Shown piece after piece: positions 35,767 to 45,609 of a stretch of 64,000 nucleotides of DNA. Made by a program: the position numbers and the translations under genes. Source of the DNA: CBDFLD01 sp965249005 (GTDB lineage Bacteria; Acidobacteriota; UBA6911); assembly GCA_965249005.1 (NCBI GenBank), contig CBDFLD010000020.1, positions 1 to 64,000 on the forward strand. The letters are read 5' to 3'. Each line of letters starts with the position of its first letter. Positions within the stretch are counted from its first letter, which is position 1. The notes beneath the pieces were generated by a model. That model had not been told where the DNA came from. It saw only the letters and a program-made list of their open reading frames with translations, and ran no database searches.

Positions 35767-37504
35767 GTCCCGCGCGCATTCCTTGCCGCATTATGGCAGT
35801 CATCAGATCCAGCCCGATCGTGTCGGGATCGGCGTCATCATCCCAGGCCGCCCTTGCCAGGTAGGCGAGAGGCCAGTCGTGATCGCCGGGAAATCGTTCC
35901 CTGGCCGTGAAACCGGCCCATCCGTTGCGCTTGAGCACCTGAACGATTTCGTGAACAGAGCTCGACGTCAATTGTGGAACCATGCCGATATTGTCATCGT
36001 CGAGAGTCAAATCCAAAACGCCGGGATTCTCAGCGGGCAAGTCCTTCAAGATCTCGATACGCTCCAGAAGGTGACTGGGTTGGTTCGAGGGCATCACTCC
36101 AATCTCCCAGCCGCGTGGCAGGATGCGGTCCACGATGGGGAAGAGCTCCTCGGAGATTCCCCAGTACATGAACTTGATATCCCGTCGAAGAAAACCCTCG
36201 CTTTGTCTGGAGTGGCTGAGCAAGCGGTCGTAGAAGTAAAGGCTGGTGATGTCGCCCTTGACTTCGCTCAGGACGCGCTGCAGAGGCACCTCCGATCCTT
36301 TGCGCTCTCCAGCGGCATCCATTATTTCATTCAGGGAGCGAATCTTGCTGATATCGTACCTGGCGTCCAGCGCTTGCCAGGCCTTCTCATACTCTCCGGT
36401 CCACTGACGCACTTCGGGCATCCACACCGTTACGTAGTCCACCCCGGGGTAAGTCGTGACGGTTGCGCGTAGGGTCGTCAACGCCAACTCCTGGAGCTGA
36501 GGGTCGTCTACGGGCGTTTCGGCACCTGGCACTATCGTCAGTTGAGTGCGTAGCCGGTTCCTTTCCGCTCCCTCGAGAATGGGCGCAAACTCGGGCGTGA
36601 AATCCGTGGTCGGCGCGCCGATCGCGACTTCCATGCCACGCTTCTTGGCGTGCTCGATCAGTGCTCGTACGAGTCGTTGTCCTGCAGACACCAACTCCTG
36701 GTAACTCGTACCGAGCGGCAGATCAGGATTCCAAAACTCCGAGCCGTTCCCAAACACGTGGCGAGCGGGCATGTCCGCGGTGATCGGGTAGTGATAGTCA
36801 TACCAGAGCCAGGCCGAGGTACGCTTGATGCCCCGCAGCTCATAGTGCAGGTACGGCTGCCAACCGTAAGCATAGATGTTGATTCGGTTGAACTTCAGTT
36901 TTGCCAGTTGATCGATCAGACGACGAAAGTGTGCAATCCCCCAAGATTCGCCACTGGAAGCAAAATCTTGGATCGTCGGGTGGGCGCGCACACGCAACAG
37001 TGGCTCCATGACGACGTTCAAATCCTCGACTTCGAATGCCTTCTTTTTGGGAAGGACGTCGCGGTCTGTCAGATAACGCACACCCCAGCGCTCCGCTAAC
37101 TCGTATACCGCCCAAAGCGTGGCTGCCGAGCTTCCGCCCCCTACGATCAAGACGGACTGTTTTCCCAGAGTGTTGTGCTGAAGCACGATCCCTTGGTCGG
37201 TGACCTTCGGAAAAGGCTTCCTCGCCTGCGTGATCGCCGGGTTGTTCCCGGGTCGGCCCACGAGAATGAGCACTTCCGGGGAGTCCGACAGACTGGTGGT
37301 CGGTCGAGTCCGGATGCCGAAGAGTTTCTCCAGGTACGAGCAGAGTTCGGAGGCGGCAAACTGCTCCAGCACCGACGCGCCGCTGCCGACAACGACACGG
37401 ACCTGCGACCGCTCCTGAGGCGCCGTCTGTGCCGGCAGTGGCCAAAGCAGCAACCCGAGTGCCACTACTCGCAGTATGCAACCAGAGATCCCTCTCAACC
37501 TCAT
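35567..37504 (-). CDS. DUF4838/alpha-glucuronidase-like glycoside hydrolase, N-terminal part
   Basis: The protein has a signal peptide (LRVVALGLLLWPLPAQTA) and an N-terminal domain like GH67 alpha-glucuronidase (LEQFAASELCSYLEKLFGIR). A TIM-barrel-like region follows with RLIDQLAKLKFNRINIYAYG and IKFMYWGISEELFPIVDRIL. Meaningful coding in this frame ends near 35790; the remaining residues to 35567 are out of frame, and the true C terminus is at 35272-35766. DUF4838 proteins act on uronic-acid-containing or similar glycans by analogy only. The gene lies 15 bases after the aldo/keto reductase gene. Confidence 0.8.
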   Translation of the reverse strand: MRLRGISGCILRVVALGLLLWPLPAQTAPQERSQVRVVVGSGASVLEQFAASELCSYLEKLFGIRTRPTTSLSDSPEVLILVGRPGNNPAITQARKPFPKVTDQGIVLQHNTLGKQSVLIVGGGSSAATLWAVYELAERWGVRYLTDRDVLPKKKAFEVEDLNVVMEPLLRVRAHPTIQDFASSGESWGIAHFRRLIDQLAKLKFNRINIYAYGWQPYLHYELRGIKRTSAWLWYDYHYPITADMPARHVFGNGSEFWNPDLPLGTSYQELVSAGQRLVRALIEHAKKRGMEVAIGAPTTDFTPEFAPILEGAERNRLRTQLTIVPGAETPVDDPQLQELALTTLRATVTTYPGVDYVTVWMPEVRQWTGEYEKAWQALDARYDISKIRSLNEIMDAAGERKGSEVPLQRVLSEVKGDITSLYFYDRLLSHSRQSEGFLRRDIKFMYWGISEELFPIVDRILPRGWEIGVMPSNQPSHLLERIEILKDLPAENPGVLDLTLDDDNIGMVPQLTSSSVHEIVQVLKRNGWAGFTARERFPGDHDWPLAYLARAAWDDDADPDTIGLDLMTAIMRQGMRAGHDDGIPRNRVGYDLPRRQQHEFFKGKARDSDEILETRTGSDIPGCGQEWLPEGTGEGEAGMEESNS

Positions 37505-37519
37505 GCCCGCCCCAAAAAA

Positions 37520-38530
37520 TTAATCGACACTCGTGGACTCGACAAAAGCAGCCGACACGCTGTCCAGTCTTTCTTTGGACCTCTCGTCAAGGGTCCATCC
37601 AACAGCACCCAGGTTTTCCTCGAGTTGAGCGGTCGTGTCCGACCCGGTGATCGCAACCGTCACCTCGGGATGAGACAGCACCCATGCAAGGGCCAGCTGG
37701 GCCGGTGTCTTCCCCAGTTCGGCAGCCAGCTCCGTCAGGATCGAGACCGCCGCACCCTCCGCTCCGTTCATTTTTTCTGCGAACTGCCAGTCCTCGTTTC
37801 TGGCCCAAAGTGATCCCGCTGGAGGCGGTTGCTCGGGAAAATACACTCCACTGAGTAATCCCACGGCCAGGGGGCCATAAGCCATGAAGCCAAGGCGCTG
37901 ATCGCGCAGCAAACCGAACATCTCTCTTTCCAGAGTACGGTTCAACAAGTTGTACTGATTCTGCACGCAGACGAGGTGAGTGCTTTTTTTCGAATTGGCG
38001 ATCCGTAGAGCCCGGCTGACCTGCGATGCAGCAAAGTTACAGCAGCCCACGCAGCGCACCTTGCCCGCTCGAACCAGATCGTCGAAGGCCCCAAGGGTCT
38101 CCTCGAGTGGTGTCGAATCATCAAAGACATGTGCCAGATAGACATCAATGTGATCCGTATGCAAGCGCTTCAAGGACCGCTCGACCTGGTGAAAGATCTG
38201 GAATCGAGACAGACCGCGATCATCGAAACCAGGGCCTACCTCCAGGCCGACTTTCGAGGTGATGACGACGTGATCGCGCTTTCCTCGAAGAGCTTTGCCC
38301 AGGATAATCTCGGAACGGCCGGCATTCGCCCGATCGTCCATCGGGCCGTATGCATTGGCGCAATCGATGAAGTTGATCCCCCGATCCAGGGCATGTTCTA
38401 TGACTCGTTTCGCTTCAGATTCGTTCTCTTGCCCTCGAAAGCCCAGCCCGAGAGCCAGGCGGCTCACCTTGATCCCCGAAGAACCAAAGCCTGTATATTC
38501 CAACCCTGCTTCCTCCACCGTGGGCGCCAC
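37520..38530 (-). CDS. Aldo/keto reductase
   Basis: This 336-residue NADPH-dependent oxidoreductase has the catalytic tetrad Asp and Tyr in NFIDCANAYGP, Lys in VVITSKVGLE and His in VYLAHVFDD. The C-terminal cofactor block is present (WVLSHPEVTVAITGSDTTAQ). It probably reduces or oxidises a sugar derivative. The gene starts 22 bases after the sialidase-like gene. Confidence 0.93.
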   Translation of the reverse strand: MAPTVEEAGLEYTGFGSSGIKVSRLALGLGFRGQENESEAKRVIEHALDRGINFIDCANAYGPMDDRANAGRSEIILGKALRGKRDHVVITSKVGLEVGPGFDDRGLSRFQIFHQVERSLKRLHTDHIDVYLAHVFDDSTPLEETLGAFDDLVRAGKVRCVGCCNFAASQVSRALRIANSKKSTHLVCVQNQYNLLNRTLEREMFGLLRDQRLGFMAYGPLAVGLLSGVYFPEQPPPAGSLWARNEDWQFAEKMNGAEGAAVSILTELAAELGKTPAQLALAWVLSHPEVTVAITGSDTTAQLEENLGAVGWTLDERSKERLDSVSAAFVESTSVD

Positions 38531-38552
38531 CGCAAGGTCAAGCCGGCGCAGC

Positions 38553-39728
38553 TCACAGTTTCGTTGTGTCCACTTCGGTGACCTCGATATTCTCCTTGTT
38601 GACCGAGTAGGTCACGAACAGCTTGTCCCCATCGACACAGCAATTCGGATAGTGATACCCGTCCTCTTTGTGCTTTCCCTCTATTCTCCTGCTGGTCTCA
38701 CCGGACACCACGGTGTGCATGCGGTCAAATGTCTGCCCATCGTCACTCACGGCCAACAATAGATGACGGCGATCCAGCAGCCGGTCGTAGTTGTTGCCGG
38801 CGAGATAGTACCTGCCATCATTCAGCCTACCGGCAAACATACGGGAGCTCGTATTGGGAAAATCGGTCAACAGCGGTTTGGACCAGGTTTCGCCCTCATC
38901 CTCACTCCACGTTAGCGCCAGCCGGCAGGAAAAGCTCCCATCTCTCAAAAACAGCCAGATTTTGCCGTCTTCGGTCTGGTACCAGCTCCCTTGCAGGGGC
39001 TCGAGACCTTCAGCCTTGGGTATCTCTATCGTTGTTGGTGTATCCGTTGGCTTTTCAAGTTCGTCCCAGAGAAGGACCAGACCCTGGCTCCAATCGTCGA
39101 CGGCGGCGCCGAAGGACAGCAACCTGCCCGATCGAGTCGGGCGCGGTCCCTCGAAGGCGTAAACTCTTTCCGCAATCCGTTCATGGTGTTTCCATTTCTC
39201 CAGGTCTTCGGTTTCATACACGTCGATGTATAGTCTCTCGGCATCCATGGAGCACATCCCGAGGTTCGGGTTTCCCTTTGTATCGCAGACACCCACCAGC
39301 ACGTAAAGATGCGTTTCGGTCGCGTAGATGCCGTGGTTGTGTCGGACAATTCTGGAGTACGGGTCCGTGTGCACGAGCACCTTCTCTTTTTCCCAGTCCA
39401 GACCGTGGGCGGAGGTGGCATAGTGAATCTCCTGGCCGGGGTGGTCTTCATGTTTCAACCCGCTGGTCCAGGAGACGACGTAACGGTCCTTGAACTTGGT
39501 AACGCTCTGGTGATGGTTGTAGGAAAAGGCGTCACTGCCAAAGAAAGCTGTCGACCGAACAACCCTAGCTTGCGGGAACACTCCCCAATCGCTCGGCATC
39601 GGCGGATAGCCGATCGCGGGGTCCGGATAGCCCGCATAGCGCATGGCCATCCTCAGGCTGAAATCAGTGTTTTGCTGTCTCAGACCGTCCGAGAGAACGG
39701 ATACGGTAGTTTTTTCGCGGAGTTCCAC
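38553..39728 (-). CDS. Sialidase/BNR-like beta-propeller protein
   Basis: This 391-residue protein is built from propeller blades with Asp-box-like repeats, for example TWSEDEGETWSKPLL and AVSDDGQTFDRMHT. It ends with DGYHYPNCCVDGDKLFVTYS, a block found in exo-alpha-sialidase-like proteins of glycan loci. No signal peptide is visible. The GTG start at 39728 has a GGGAGGT site twelve bases before it. A hydrolase role is likely, but I cannot assign the catalytic Tyr/Glu pair. Confidence 0.75.
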   Translation of the reverse strand: MELREKTTVSVLSDGLRQQNTDFSLRMAMRYAGYPDPAIGYPPMPSDWGVFPQARVVRSTAFFGSDAFSYNHHQSVTKFKDRYVVSWTSGLKHEDHPGQEIHYATSAHGLDWEKEKVLVHTDPYSRIVRHNHGIYATETHLYVLVGVCDTKGNPNLGMCSMDAERLYIDVYETEDLEKWKHHERIAERVYAFEGPRPTRSGRLLSFGAAVDDWSQGLVLLWDELEKPTDTPTTIEIPKAEGLEPLQGSWYQTEDGKIWLFLRDGSFSCRLALTWSEDEGETWSKPLLTDFPNTSSRMFAGRLNDGRYYLAGNNYDRLLDRRHLLLAVSDDGQTFDRMHTVVSGETSRRIEGKHKEDGYHYPNCCVDGDKLFVTYSVNKENIEVTEVDTTKL

Positions 39729-39773
39729 TCTATCGATACCTCCCTGTAGTTTAGCGGCTAGCCAAGGCCAGCC

Positions 39774-41084
39774 TCACGCGCTGGCCTGAGTCGCATTCCA
39801 GTTCTTACCGGACTTGTCTCTGAAGAACCAAACTAGAGCAATGCCAGACAAAGCGAAACTGAAGAACGGATCAACCCACATGCTCTTTTCCAGGCCATAC
39901 TCAGAACCCAGAAAGCCGACAAGGTACGGTCCCAGAGCCCCCCCGATGTAGCTGATGCCGGACATGAAAGCGTATGCCGTCTTGGCATAGGCTTGAAAAC
40001 GCATTCCCATGTAGGAATTGATCGACGGGCCATTGCCGGAAACGAAGATGCCTGCGACAAACATGAAGACCATACCCCACAGATAGCTTGGACCAAGAAT
40101 AGTCGCCCCAAAGAACACGGCTCCACCCGCGGCGCAGGCGGACAGGAGTACCAATTCGGGAATCTTCCACCGCCCCGTGATCAAGCTGAGCAGCGCGCGG
40201 CCCGCCAGGAATCCGCCCGCATGGGAACTGAGAAAATAGGCGGCCTGGGCGGCGTCGACGCCGAGCTTTCTCTGGTACAGCTGTCCGACAAACGAGATCA
40301 TTCCTGCTTCGGTGAGTCCGTGGAAGGTCGTCAGGAGAAAGATCATCCACATCGCGGGTTGGCTGAGGATGTGCTTGAAGGCTTCGCCCGCACCGGGTGC
40401 CGCCTTGTCGTCGGTTCTGTCCCCTGCCAAGGTCTTCGACCGCATGAACAACGGCCAAAGAACCAGAGAGCCAATGACTGTTGCGGTGGCGAAGTATGCT
40501 GTTCTCCAGCTCTGGCCGAGGCGCTCTACATTACCCAGGAACCACCCCAGCCCGGCAGGGCCTACCACGCTCCCCGAGGACCCAACCATCCCGTGGACAA
40601 AAAAGAGCCTCTGGCGAATTGGCCCAAAGTGCTCCCCGATTATGGATGCCGTGGTGACGGCCAGTGGCAAGACGCCGAGGCCGAAGATAAAGGCGCCCAC
40701 GAGTACCATGGCGTACGATTGAGCGGTGCCAATGATGACCAGGGCCGATGCGATGACCATCATCGCGATCGCGATGGTACGTTTATATCCAAAGCGGCCC
40801 ACGAACCAACCGCCCCCGAGGGTAAAGACCAACGCGCTCATGTAGTAGCAGACTTGAATTCGGCCCATTTGCTCCAAGGTGGCGCTAAACACGCGTCTGA
40901 AGATCGGGAAGGTGACCGGCAGGAAATTCATGATCGAGGTACTGAAAAAATAGATGCCCAGAATGAACCAAATCAGCGGGTCTTTCCACATGGACGGGGT
41001 GGTCGAGGGTGCTACGGAAGGTTCAGTCTGCTCTGCCGGCTCTTGCGACTCTGTCGTCTCTGACGACGCTTTGTCGAGGCTCAT
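39774..41084 (-). CDS. MFS transporter
   Basis: This 436-residue major facilitator has about twelve membrane segments and a hydrophilic, Glu/Ser/Thr-rich N-terminal tail of about 30 residues. The loop after segment 2 reads GGWFVGRFGYKRT, a recognisable form of the MFS motif. The position in the cluster suggests uptake of a sugar or sugar acid for the dehydratase and oxidoreductases next to it. The start has a GAAGGAT ribosome site. Confidence 0.9.
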   Translation of the reverse strand: MSLDKASSETTESQEPAEQTEPSVAPSTTPSMWKDPLIWFILGIYFFSTSIMNFLPVTFPIFRRVFSATLEQMGRIQVCYYMSALVFTLGGGWFVGRFGYKRTIAIAMMVIASALVIIGTAQSYAMVLVGAFIFGLGVLPLAVTTASIIGEHFGPIRQRLFFVHGMVGSSGSVVGPAGLGWFLGNVERLGQSWRTAYFATATVIGSLVLWPLFMRSKTLAGDRTDDKAAPGAGEAFKHILSQPAMWMIFLLTTFHGLTEAGMISFVGQLYQRKLGVDAAQAAYFLSSHAGGFLAGRALLSLITGRWKIPELVLLSACAAGGAVFFGATILGPSYLWGMVFMFVAGIFVSGNGPSINSYMGMRFQAYAKTAYAFMSGISYIGGALGPYLVGFLGSEYGLEKSMWVDPFFSFALSGIALVWFFRDKSGKNWNATQASA

Positions 41085-41221
41085 GAAAACATCCTTCCCT
41101 ATCGGTCAACTAAAGGTGGACAACTTCAAAACTCTACATCCGGAGTAACTACCAATCTCAACTCGCTCGGCGCCGAGGCGCCGAGGTTTATATCAAAGGT
41201 CAGGCTCATCGGCACGACCCA

Positions 41222-42346
41222 TCAGACACCACTCTCGGCGACGAGGAATTCGCGTACGCAGTCCTCGTTCAGTGTTACTCCCAGCCCCGGACCGTCGGGG
41301 ACAGTAATCAGGCCATCTGATTCCGACTGCAATCTTTCGACAGCGAGGTCGTGCCGTAGCGGGGAGTCCTCCACGCAGTCCTCGAACAGAAACGCCGAGG
41401 GCGCGGTCGAGAGCCAGTGAAGGCAGGCGGCCACGCTGACTGGTGTCTTGTAGCAATGGTTGACGACTCTCCCTCCCGAGTCCTCCACCTGCCGGCGGAT
41501 GATCTGGCCGTCGGTAAAACCGTTTCTTGCCAGGTCGATCTGGTAGATGTCCAAGGCGTGGCGCTTGATCCAGGGCTCGTAGGCCCAGCGGCCGGCCTCG
41601 CCTTCGCCGGCTGCGATCGGCACCGGCGAACGGTCGCGCAGCCAGACGTAACCGTCGAGATCATCCTGCGAGAGGGGTTCCTCCAGCCAGCCGATATCGA
41701 ACTCGACGAACTGGTGAGCTCGCTGCAGCGCGGTGCGTGGGTCCCAAACGCAGCCGGCGTCGACGAGCACCGTGTGTTTGCCGCATCCCTCACGTGCGCC
41801 GCGCACCAGTTCCAGATCCAGCGCCTCGGAGGTCCCCATGGGACCCCAGCCGAACTTGACCGCGGTGTAGCCGGCCTCGATCCAACGCTGCCCGATTTCG
41901 GCGGTTTCCGAACCGTCACGGCCGAACAGGATGGACGCATAGCCACGGATGCGGTCGTGCCGCTTGCCACCGAGCAGCTGATGAACCGGGGCGCCGGCGT
42001 GCTTTCCCTTCAGATCCCAAAGAGCAATGTCAATACCGGCCATGGCCGTGATGACGACGCCGCGTCGTCCAAAATAGACGGAGCCGTTGTACATCTTGTC
42101 CCAGAGCCGTTCGGTGTCCAGCGGATCCTCGCCAATCAGCAGCCCGCGCAGCCCGCAGGCAACACTATGGCTGAACGGAGCGTCGATCACGGCCTTGGCC
42201 ACTTCCGGACTGGAGTCCACTTCACCAATGCCCTCGAGCCCCGAATCTGTTCGGATGCGGACAAGCAGGGTGTCCTGGGTACCGGCGGCCTTTTGCTCCA
42301 CTTGAGGTAGCCGCAATACCTGGGCAATCACTTGTTGGATTTTCAT
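41222..42346 (-). CDS. Mandelate racemase/muconate lactonizing-type enzyme (sugar-acid dehydratase-like)
   Basis: This 374-residue enolase-superfamily enzyme has an N-terminal capping domain and a barrel. The metal ligands are Asp in VLVDAGCVWD, Glu in GWLEEPLSQ and Glu in IAAGEGEAG. A Lys in YTAVKFGWG and a His in VVNHCYKTPV are candidate bases. Such enzymes often dehydrate aldonic or uronic acids. The neighbours (MFS transporter, oxidoreductases, lactonase elsewhere in the window) fit sugar-acid breakdown. The exact substrate is not predictable. Confidence 0.9.
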   Translation of the reverse strand: MKIQQVIAQVLRLPQVEQKAAGTQDTLLVRIRTDSGLEGIGEVDSSPEVAKAVIDAPFSHSVACGLRGLLIGEDPLDTERLWDKMYNGSVYFGRRGVVITAMAGIDIALWDLKGKHAGAPVHQLLGGKRHDRIRGYASILFGRDGSETAEIGQRWIEAGYTAVKFGWGPMGTSEALDLELVRGAREGCGKHTVLVDAGCVWDPRTALQRAHQFVEFDIGWLEEPLSQDDLDGYVWLRDRSPVPIAAGEGEAGRWAYEPWIKRHALDIYQIDLARNGFTDGQIIRRQVEDSGGRVVNHCYKTPVSVAACLHWLSTAPSAFLFEDCVEDSPLRHDLAVERLQSESDGLITVPDGPGLGVTLNEDCVREFLVAESGV

Positions 42347-42401
42347 CCTTTTGTGTCCTTTCCCCTGGTCTGAACGCCGACCTTATTCGTCCGATTTGGT
42401 C

Positions 42402-45053
42402 CTATTTCTCGAATACCAGCACGACCTTCGCGCGACCGCTGAAAGATTCGATCACCACAGTTTCCCTTTCCGGATCATAGGAACCGCCTTCCACGCCACT
42501 TGGCCTTTTTTGTTCGGGATGAGGCAGTCGGAGTTCTACTCGAGCCGGACGGCGGTCGGAGGTGCATTCGATGTTCGCCTCGATTCGACCGCGATCCAGG
42601 TTCGACTCAACCCGCAAAGAAAACGGACCGAAGTAACTGACCACTCTGTCGAGCTCGATGCGTTTGCCGTTCATCAAATAGTTTCTAGGAATGCCCCGGA
42701 GCAGCATCAGCGTCTCATCCTGCTCCAGGTAAAGCATCCAGCGTGTCTCCATGAGGAACCAGGCTTCTTCGTGGGTCTTGTGCGGGCTCGCCAGGAAGTA
42801 ATGTTCCCAAAACGTGTAGGTCTCACGGTCAGCCAGACTGGCCATCGTGTTGTAGTAGGCCTTCAGGAATGGCTTTGTCTCCCCGAGACTCAAGTGCACA
42901 CTCGGATGGCGGCTGTAATAGGGCTGGCTGAAGACCACGTTGCGTTTGGTCATCAATTCACAGTGGGAGTTCAAGAGGAAGGTTGCCGCCAACTCAGCAG
43001 GGTCGATGACCTCATGGAAAATCAAGTAGAGTGGGCCGAGCATGGAATCCCGCGTCAGGATGGATCCGTGGGTGAACCATCGGCCACCGTCGGCATGAAG
43101 CATCAAGGGTCCGGGATACTCTACCCACGGAGGCGCCGTAGGACACCACGTGCCATCGCCCAGTGCGACGACCGGGGAGGCCCCCATGGCCCCGAAAAAA
43201 GCGGTGCGGATGTCTTCTTTGAATGCCTCGGCCTCTGTGCGAAGTCGAGACGCCGTTTGGGGGTCTGTTTCGCCTAGTGTTTCAGCCATCCGGCTGAGGC
43301 CCAAGTAGGCGTAGCCATTGAGCATGAAAGAGCGGAACGGGTCTTCCGGGTCCGCGACCTTACCTTCGAGCAACCCGTAGCCGTTGCCGCGCAACTCCTC
43401 ACGCTGATTCCTGTGGCGCCACTGCAGAAGGAATTCGCACGATCGCAGCAGCGCAGGGGTCATCTCGCGGATCCACTCCTGATCGCGGGTGTAGCGGTAA
43501 TGCTCGCCGACGCTCCACAAGACAGCTCCGGTCTCGAGCATGAATCCGCCGAAGTTCTGCATCAAACCGTCATCGTGCTGCTTATCGAAGAAGTACATCA
43601 AGGATCTGCGCGCCGTGTCGTGCCACCCCATGGAGTCCATGAACTGGATAATGGGAGCGCTTTCGGACCCAATCGGAGGGTAGATGCCGATGGTCGCGCC
43701 CAGCGTGCCTTCCGGTTCACGACCATAGGTCACCAGATCCAGATGCAACAACCCTGCTGCAACCATCTCGCAGATACGCTGCTCGGGCACCGTGACTTTT
43801 GCGGCAGGCTCGAGCTTTCGGTTCCAAAACGCCCGGCATTTTTGGTGTCGATCTGCAAAGTCAACCTTGGCCAGTGATTCGGCGCGGGCGGAGGTGACGG
43901 GTCGGTGAGGCAGGTAGATGTCGATCGTCGCTCCTTCCCCCGGGTGCAACAGAAGGGTGATTTCTTCGTGCGGTAGCGGATCTCCGTTCAGTTTCGAGAC
44001 GGAGAAGACCCTGCCGCTAGGGTAAATGCCGAATCCTTTGGTTTCGTCGAAGCTCCATTCGGGGCGAGGTATTCTCTCGATAATACCCAGGCAGGGCGCA
44101 GTGAGGAGAATGGCAGGGGAGGGGTTTCGGAAGAAAGCGTAGCGGGGCGCTCGAGAGGTATTGGTGGCCGTGACACGCAAGTGAAGAACGGTCTCTTCCT
44201 CTCGATTCATCTCCTCAGGAAGGAGCGACTCATACTGGCGCCTTTGTGCATCGGTGAACATGTGGCCTCGGCTATGCCCGTCGACCACCAGGAAGTGTGT
44301 GCCGTGCAGCGCTTGTGTCTCTGACTCCAACCCAACGAAGGCAGTCAAGTCGTATTGGATGTCATCATCTATCAAAGTACCTTTGAGAATTGGCAGCACC
44401 CCATCTTCCAAGGATCGGTTGATCTTGTCTGCCGCTCCCCACCCGCGCCCCATCTGAAAGTCATAGCGACAGGGACCGTCTTCGGTTTCCGGCAAAGAGG
44501 CTTCAAAGCCGTGAAACTGCGGCTGGATCCACTCCAGCCGTTCCCCGATCGAAAAAATTCGCATGTCCCGGCCCATCCCCAGCCAAGTCGGGCAACTCAG
44601 GCTCACGGTATTCTGCGCGGCATTTTGGAAAGACTCTTCCGGCTCGTCCTCCATCTGCTGGAGGCGAGTTCGAAGTCCCCGGCCCAGGATGTCTTGTTCC
44701 ATTTCAGAATACGACCGCGGATCATCGGCTGTCGTTACGGCGACTCCATACTCGCGAATCAAGATGGGAAACTGACGATGGACATCTCGTAGGAAAAAGC
44801 TGAAGGGCTGGGTCTCGGTCGCCACCGAGATGATCGCGGCATCCCGGCCGTATCCCTCCTCTGTTTCTTCGAGAGACAAATCAACTCGAAAGGGGGAATC
44901 CTCCGAGCTCGAGAATCGGTTGCCATCCTCGATGGAACCAAGGCCACTAGCGATTTTCAGGCTGCGGACCTTTCCGCCCCTCACATTCACTTGCCCCTTC
45001 GGCCTGCCGCTCTTCCATTCGATTGCGATCTTTTTTTGAGTCGTGGAATCCAT
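42402..45053 (-). CDS. Six-hairpin glycosidase-like protein, cytoplasmic paralogue
   Basis: This 883-residue protein has an N-terminal beta domain (EYGVAVTTADDPRSY), a middle region (WLGMGRDMRIFSIGERLEWI), and an (alpha/alpha)6-barrel-like half starting near IGSESAPIIQFMDSMGWHDT. Strong blocks shared with the 920-residue paralogue at 56985-59747 include DPEDPFRSFMLNGYAYLGLS, FSQPYYSRHP and FLKAYYNTMASLADR. Unlike that paralogue it has no signal peptide and starts directly with the beta domain (KKIAIEWKSGRPKGQ). I cannot name a GH family. The start has a GGAGAGG site, and the gene is the downstream partner of the small propeller-tail gene. Confidence 0.75.
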   Translation of the reverse strand: MDSTTQKKIAIEWKSGRPKGQVNVRGGKVRSLKIASGLGSIEDGNRFSSSEDSPFRVDLSLEETEEGYGRDAAIISVATETQPFSFFLRDVHRQFPILIREYGVAVTTADDPRSYSEMEQDILGRGLRTRLQQMEDEPEESFQNAAQNTVSLSCPTWLGMGRDMRIFSIGERLEWIQPQFHGFEASLPETEDGPCRYDFQMGRGWGAADKINRSLEDGVLPILKGTLIDDDIQYDLTAFVGLESETQALHGTHFLVVDGHSRGHMFTDAQRRQYESLLPEEMNREEETVLHLRVTATNTSRAPRYAFFRNPSPAILLTAPCLGIIERIPRPEWSFDETKGFGIYPSGRVFSVSKLNGDPLPHEEITLLLHPGEGATIDIYLPHRPVTSARAESLAKVDFADRHQKCRAFWNRKLEPAAKVTVPEQRICEMVAAGLLHLDLVTYGREPEGTLGATIGIYPPIGSESAPIIQFMDSMGWHDTARRSLMYFFDKQHDDGLMQNFGGFMLETGAVLWSVGEHYRYTRDQEWIREMTPALLRSCEFLLQWRHRNQREELRGNGYGLLEGKVADPEDPFRSFMLNGYAYLGLSRMAETLGETDPQTASRLRTEAEAFKEDIRTAFFGAMGASPVVALGDGTWCPTAPPWVEYPGPLMLHADGGRWFTHGSILTRDSMLGPLYLIFHEVIDPAELAATFLLNSHCELMTKRNVVFSQPYYSRHPSVHLSLGETKPFLKAYYNTMASLADRETYTFWEHYFLASPHKTHEEAWFLMETRWMLYLEQDETLMLLRGIPRNYLMNGKRIELDRVVSYFGPFSLRVESNLDRGRIEANIECTSDRRPARVELRLPHPEQKRPSGVEGGSYDPERETVVIESFSGRAKVVLVFEK

Positions 45054-45065
45054 ATTCCTCTCCGC

Positions 45066-45527
45066 CTAATCCTCTGAGGTCCATTCAAAACCGTAAAACC
45101 GTGCGCGCTTCAGGTAGAATCTGACCCGCGCTTCCGGCACCGGGCATTGCTCGCCACCCTTCCATCTCATCACAGCGGACTTGTCGTCCCCTCGAAAGGG
45201 AATGCAATCCGCACGAGTGAATCCCGGAATCGGTTCGTCGCCAGCCAAGAGTTCCGCTTCGAAAGCCCCGTCTTCCACGGTCACTGCGTTTACTCTTAGT
45301 CGCTTTCCGCCGACCGATTGCACCTGGGTTCCCAGAAGGCCTTCCAGAGGGCCTCCACTCGACGTGACGGCGGCCCAGAGTCGTCCTTGCGCCCATGAGG
45401 TCCGGCACATGACGCCATGGGTCCATTGAAGACCGGCGATCGGGCTGTAGGAATCCTCCCCCATCCGCACGCCGGTCCAATAGTGCGGCCAGCCCGGAAG
45501 TCCGCCCTGCCGAGCTGGCTTTGTCAC
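45066..45527 (-). CDS. Stand-alone C-terminal module of the 543-residue propeller protein
   Basis: The 153-residue protein matches only the last part of the protein at 49128-50759: SYSPIAG, GRLWAAVTSSGGPL, VGGKRLRVNAVTVEDG, PIPGFTRADCIPF and VRFYLKRARFYGFEW align block by block. The N-terminal propeller is missing. A GGGAG site nine bases before the GTG at 45527 shows that it could be translated as a small protein rather than being only debris. The last strand pattern suggests a beta-sandwich. Its role is unknown; binding sugar is one possibility. Confidence 0.6.
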   Translation of the reverse strand: MTKPARQGGLPGWPHYWTGVRMGEDSYSPIAGLQWTHGVMCRTSWAQGRLWAAVTSSGGPLEGLLGTQVQSVGGKRLRVNAVTVEDGAFEAELLAGDEPIPGFTRADCIPFRGDDKSAVMRWKGGEQCPVPEARVRFYLKRARFYGFEWTSED

Positions 45528-45609
45528 AGATCAGTACTCCCGTTGGCGGATGACAAACATTCCGCCGCTCTCATCCCTTTGAGTGCCCGACGAGGATCCG
45601 CAAACTCGA

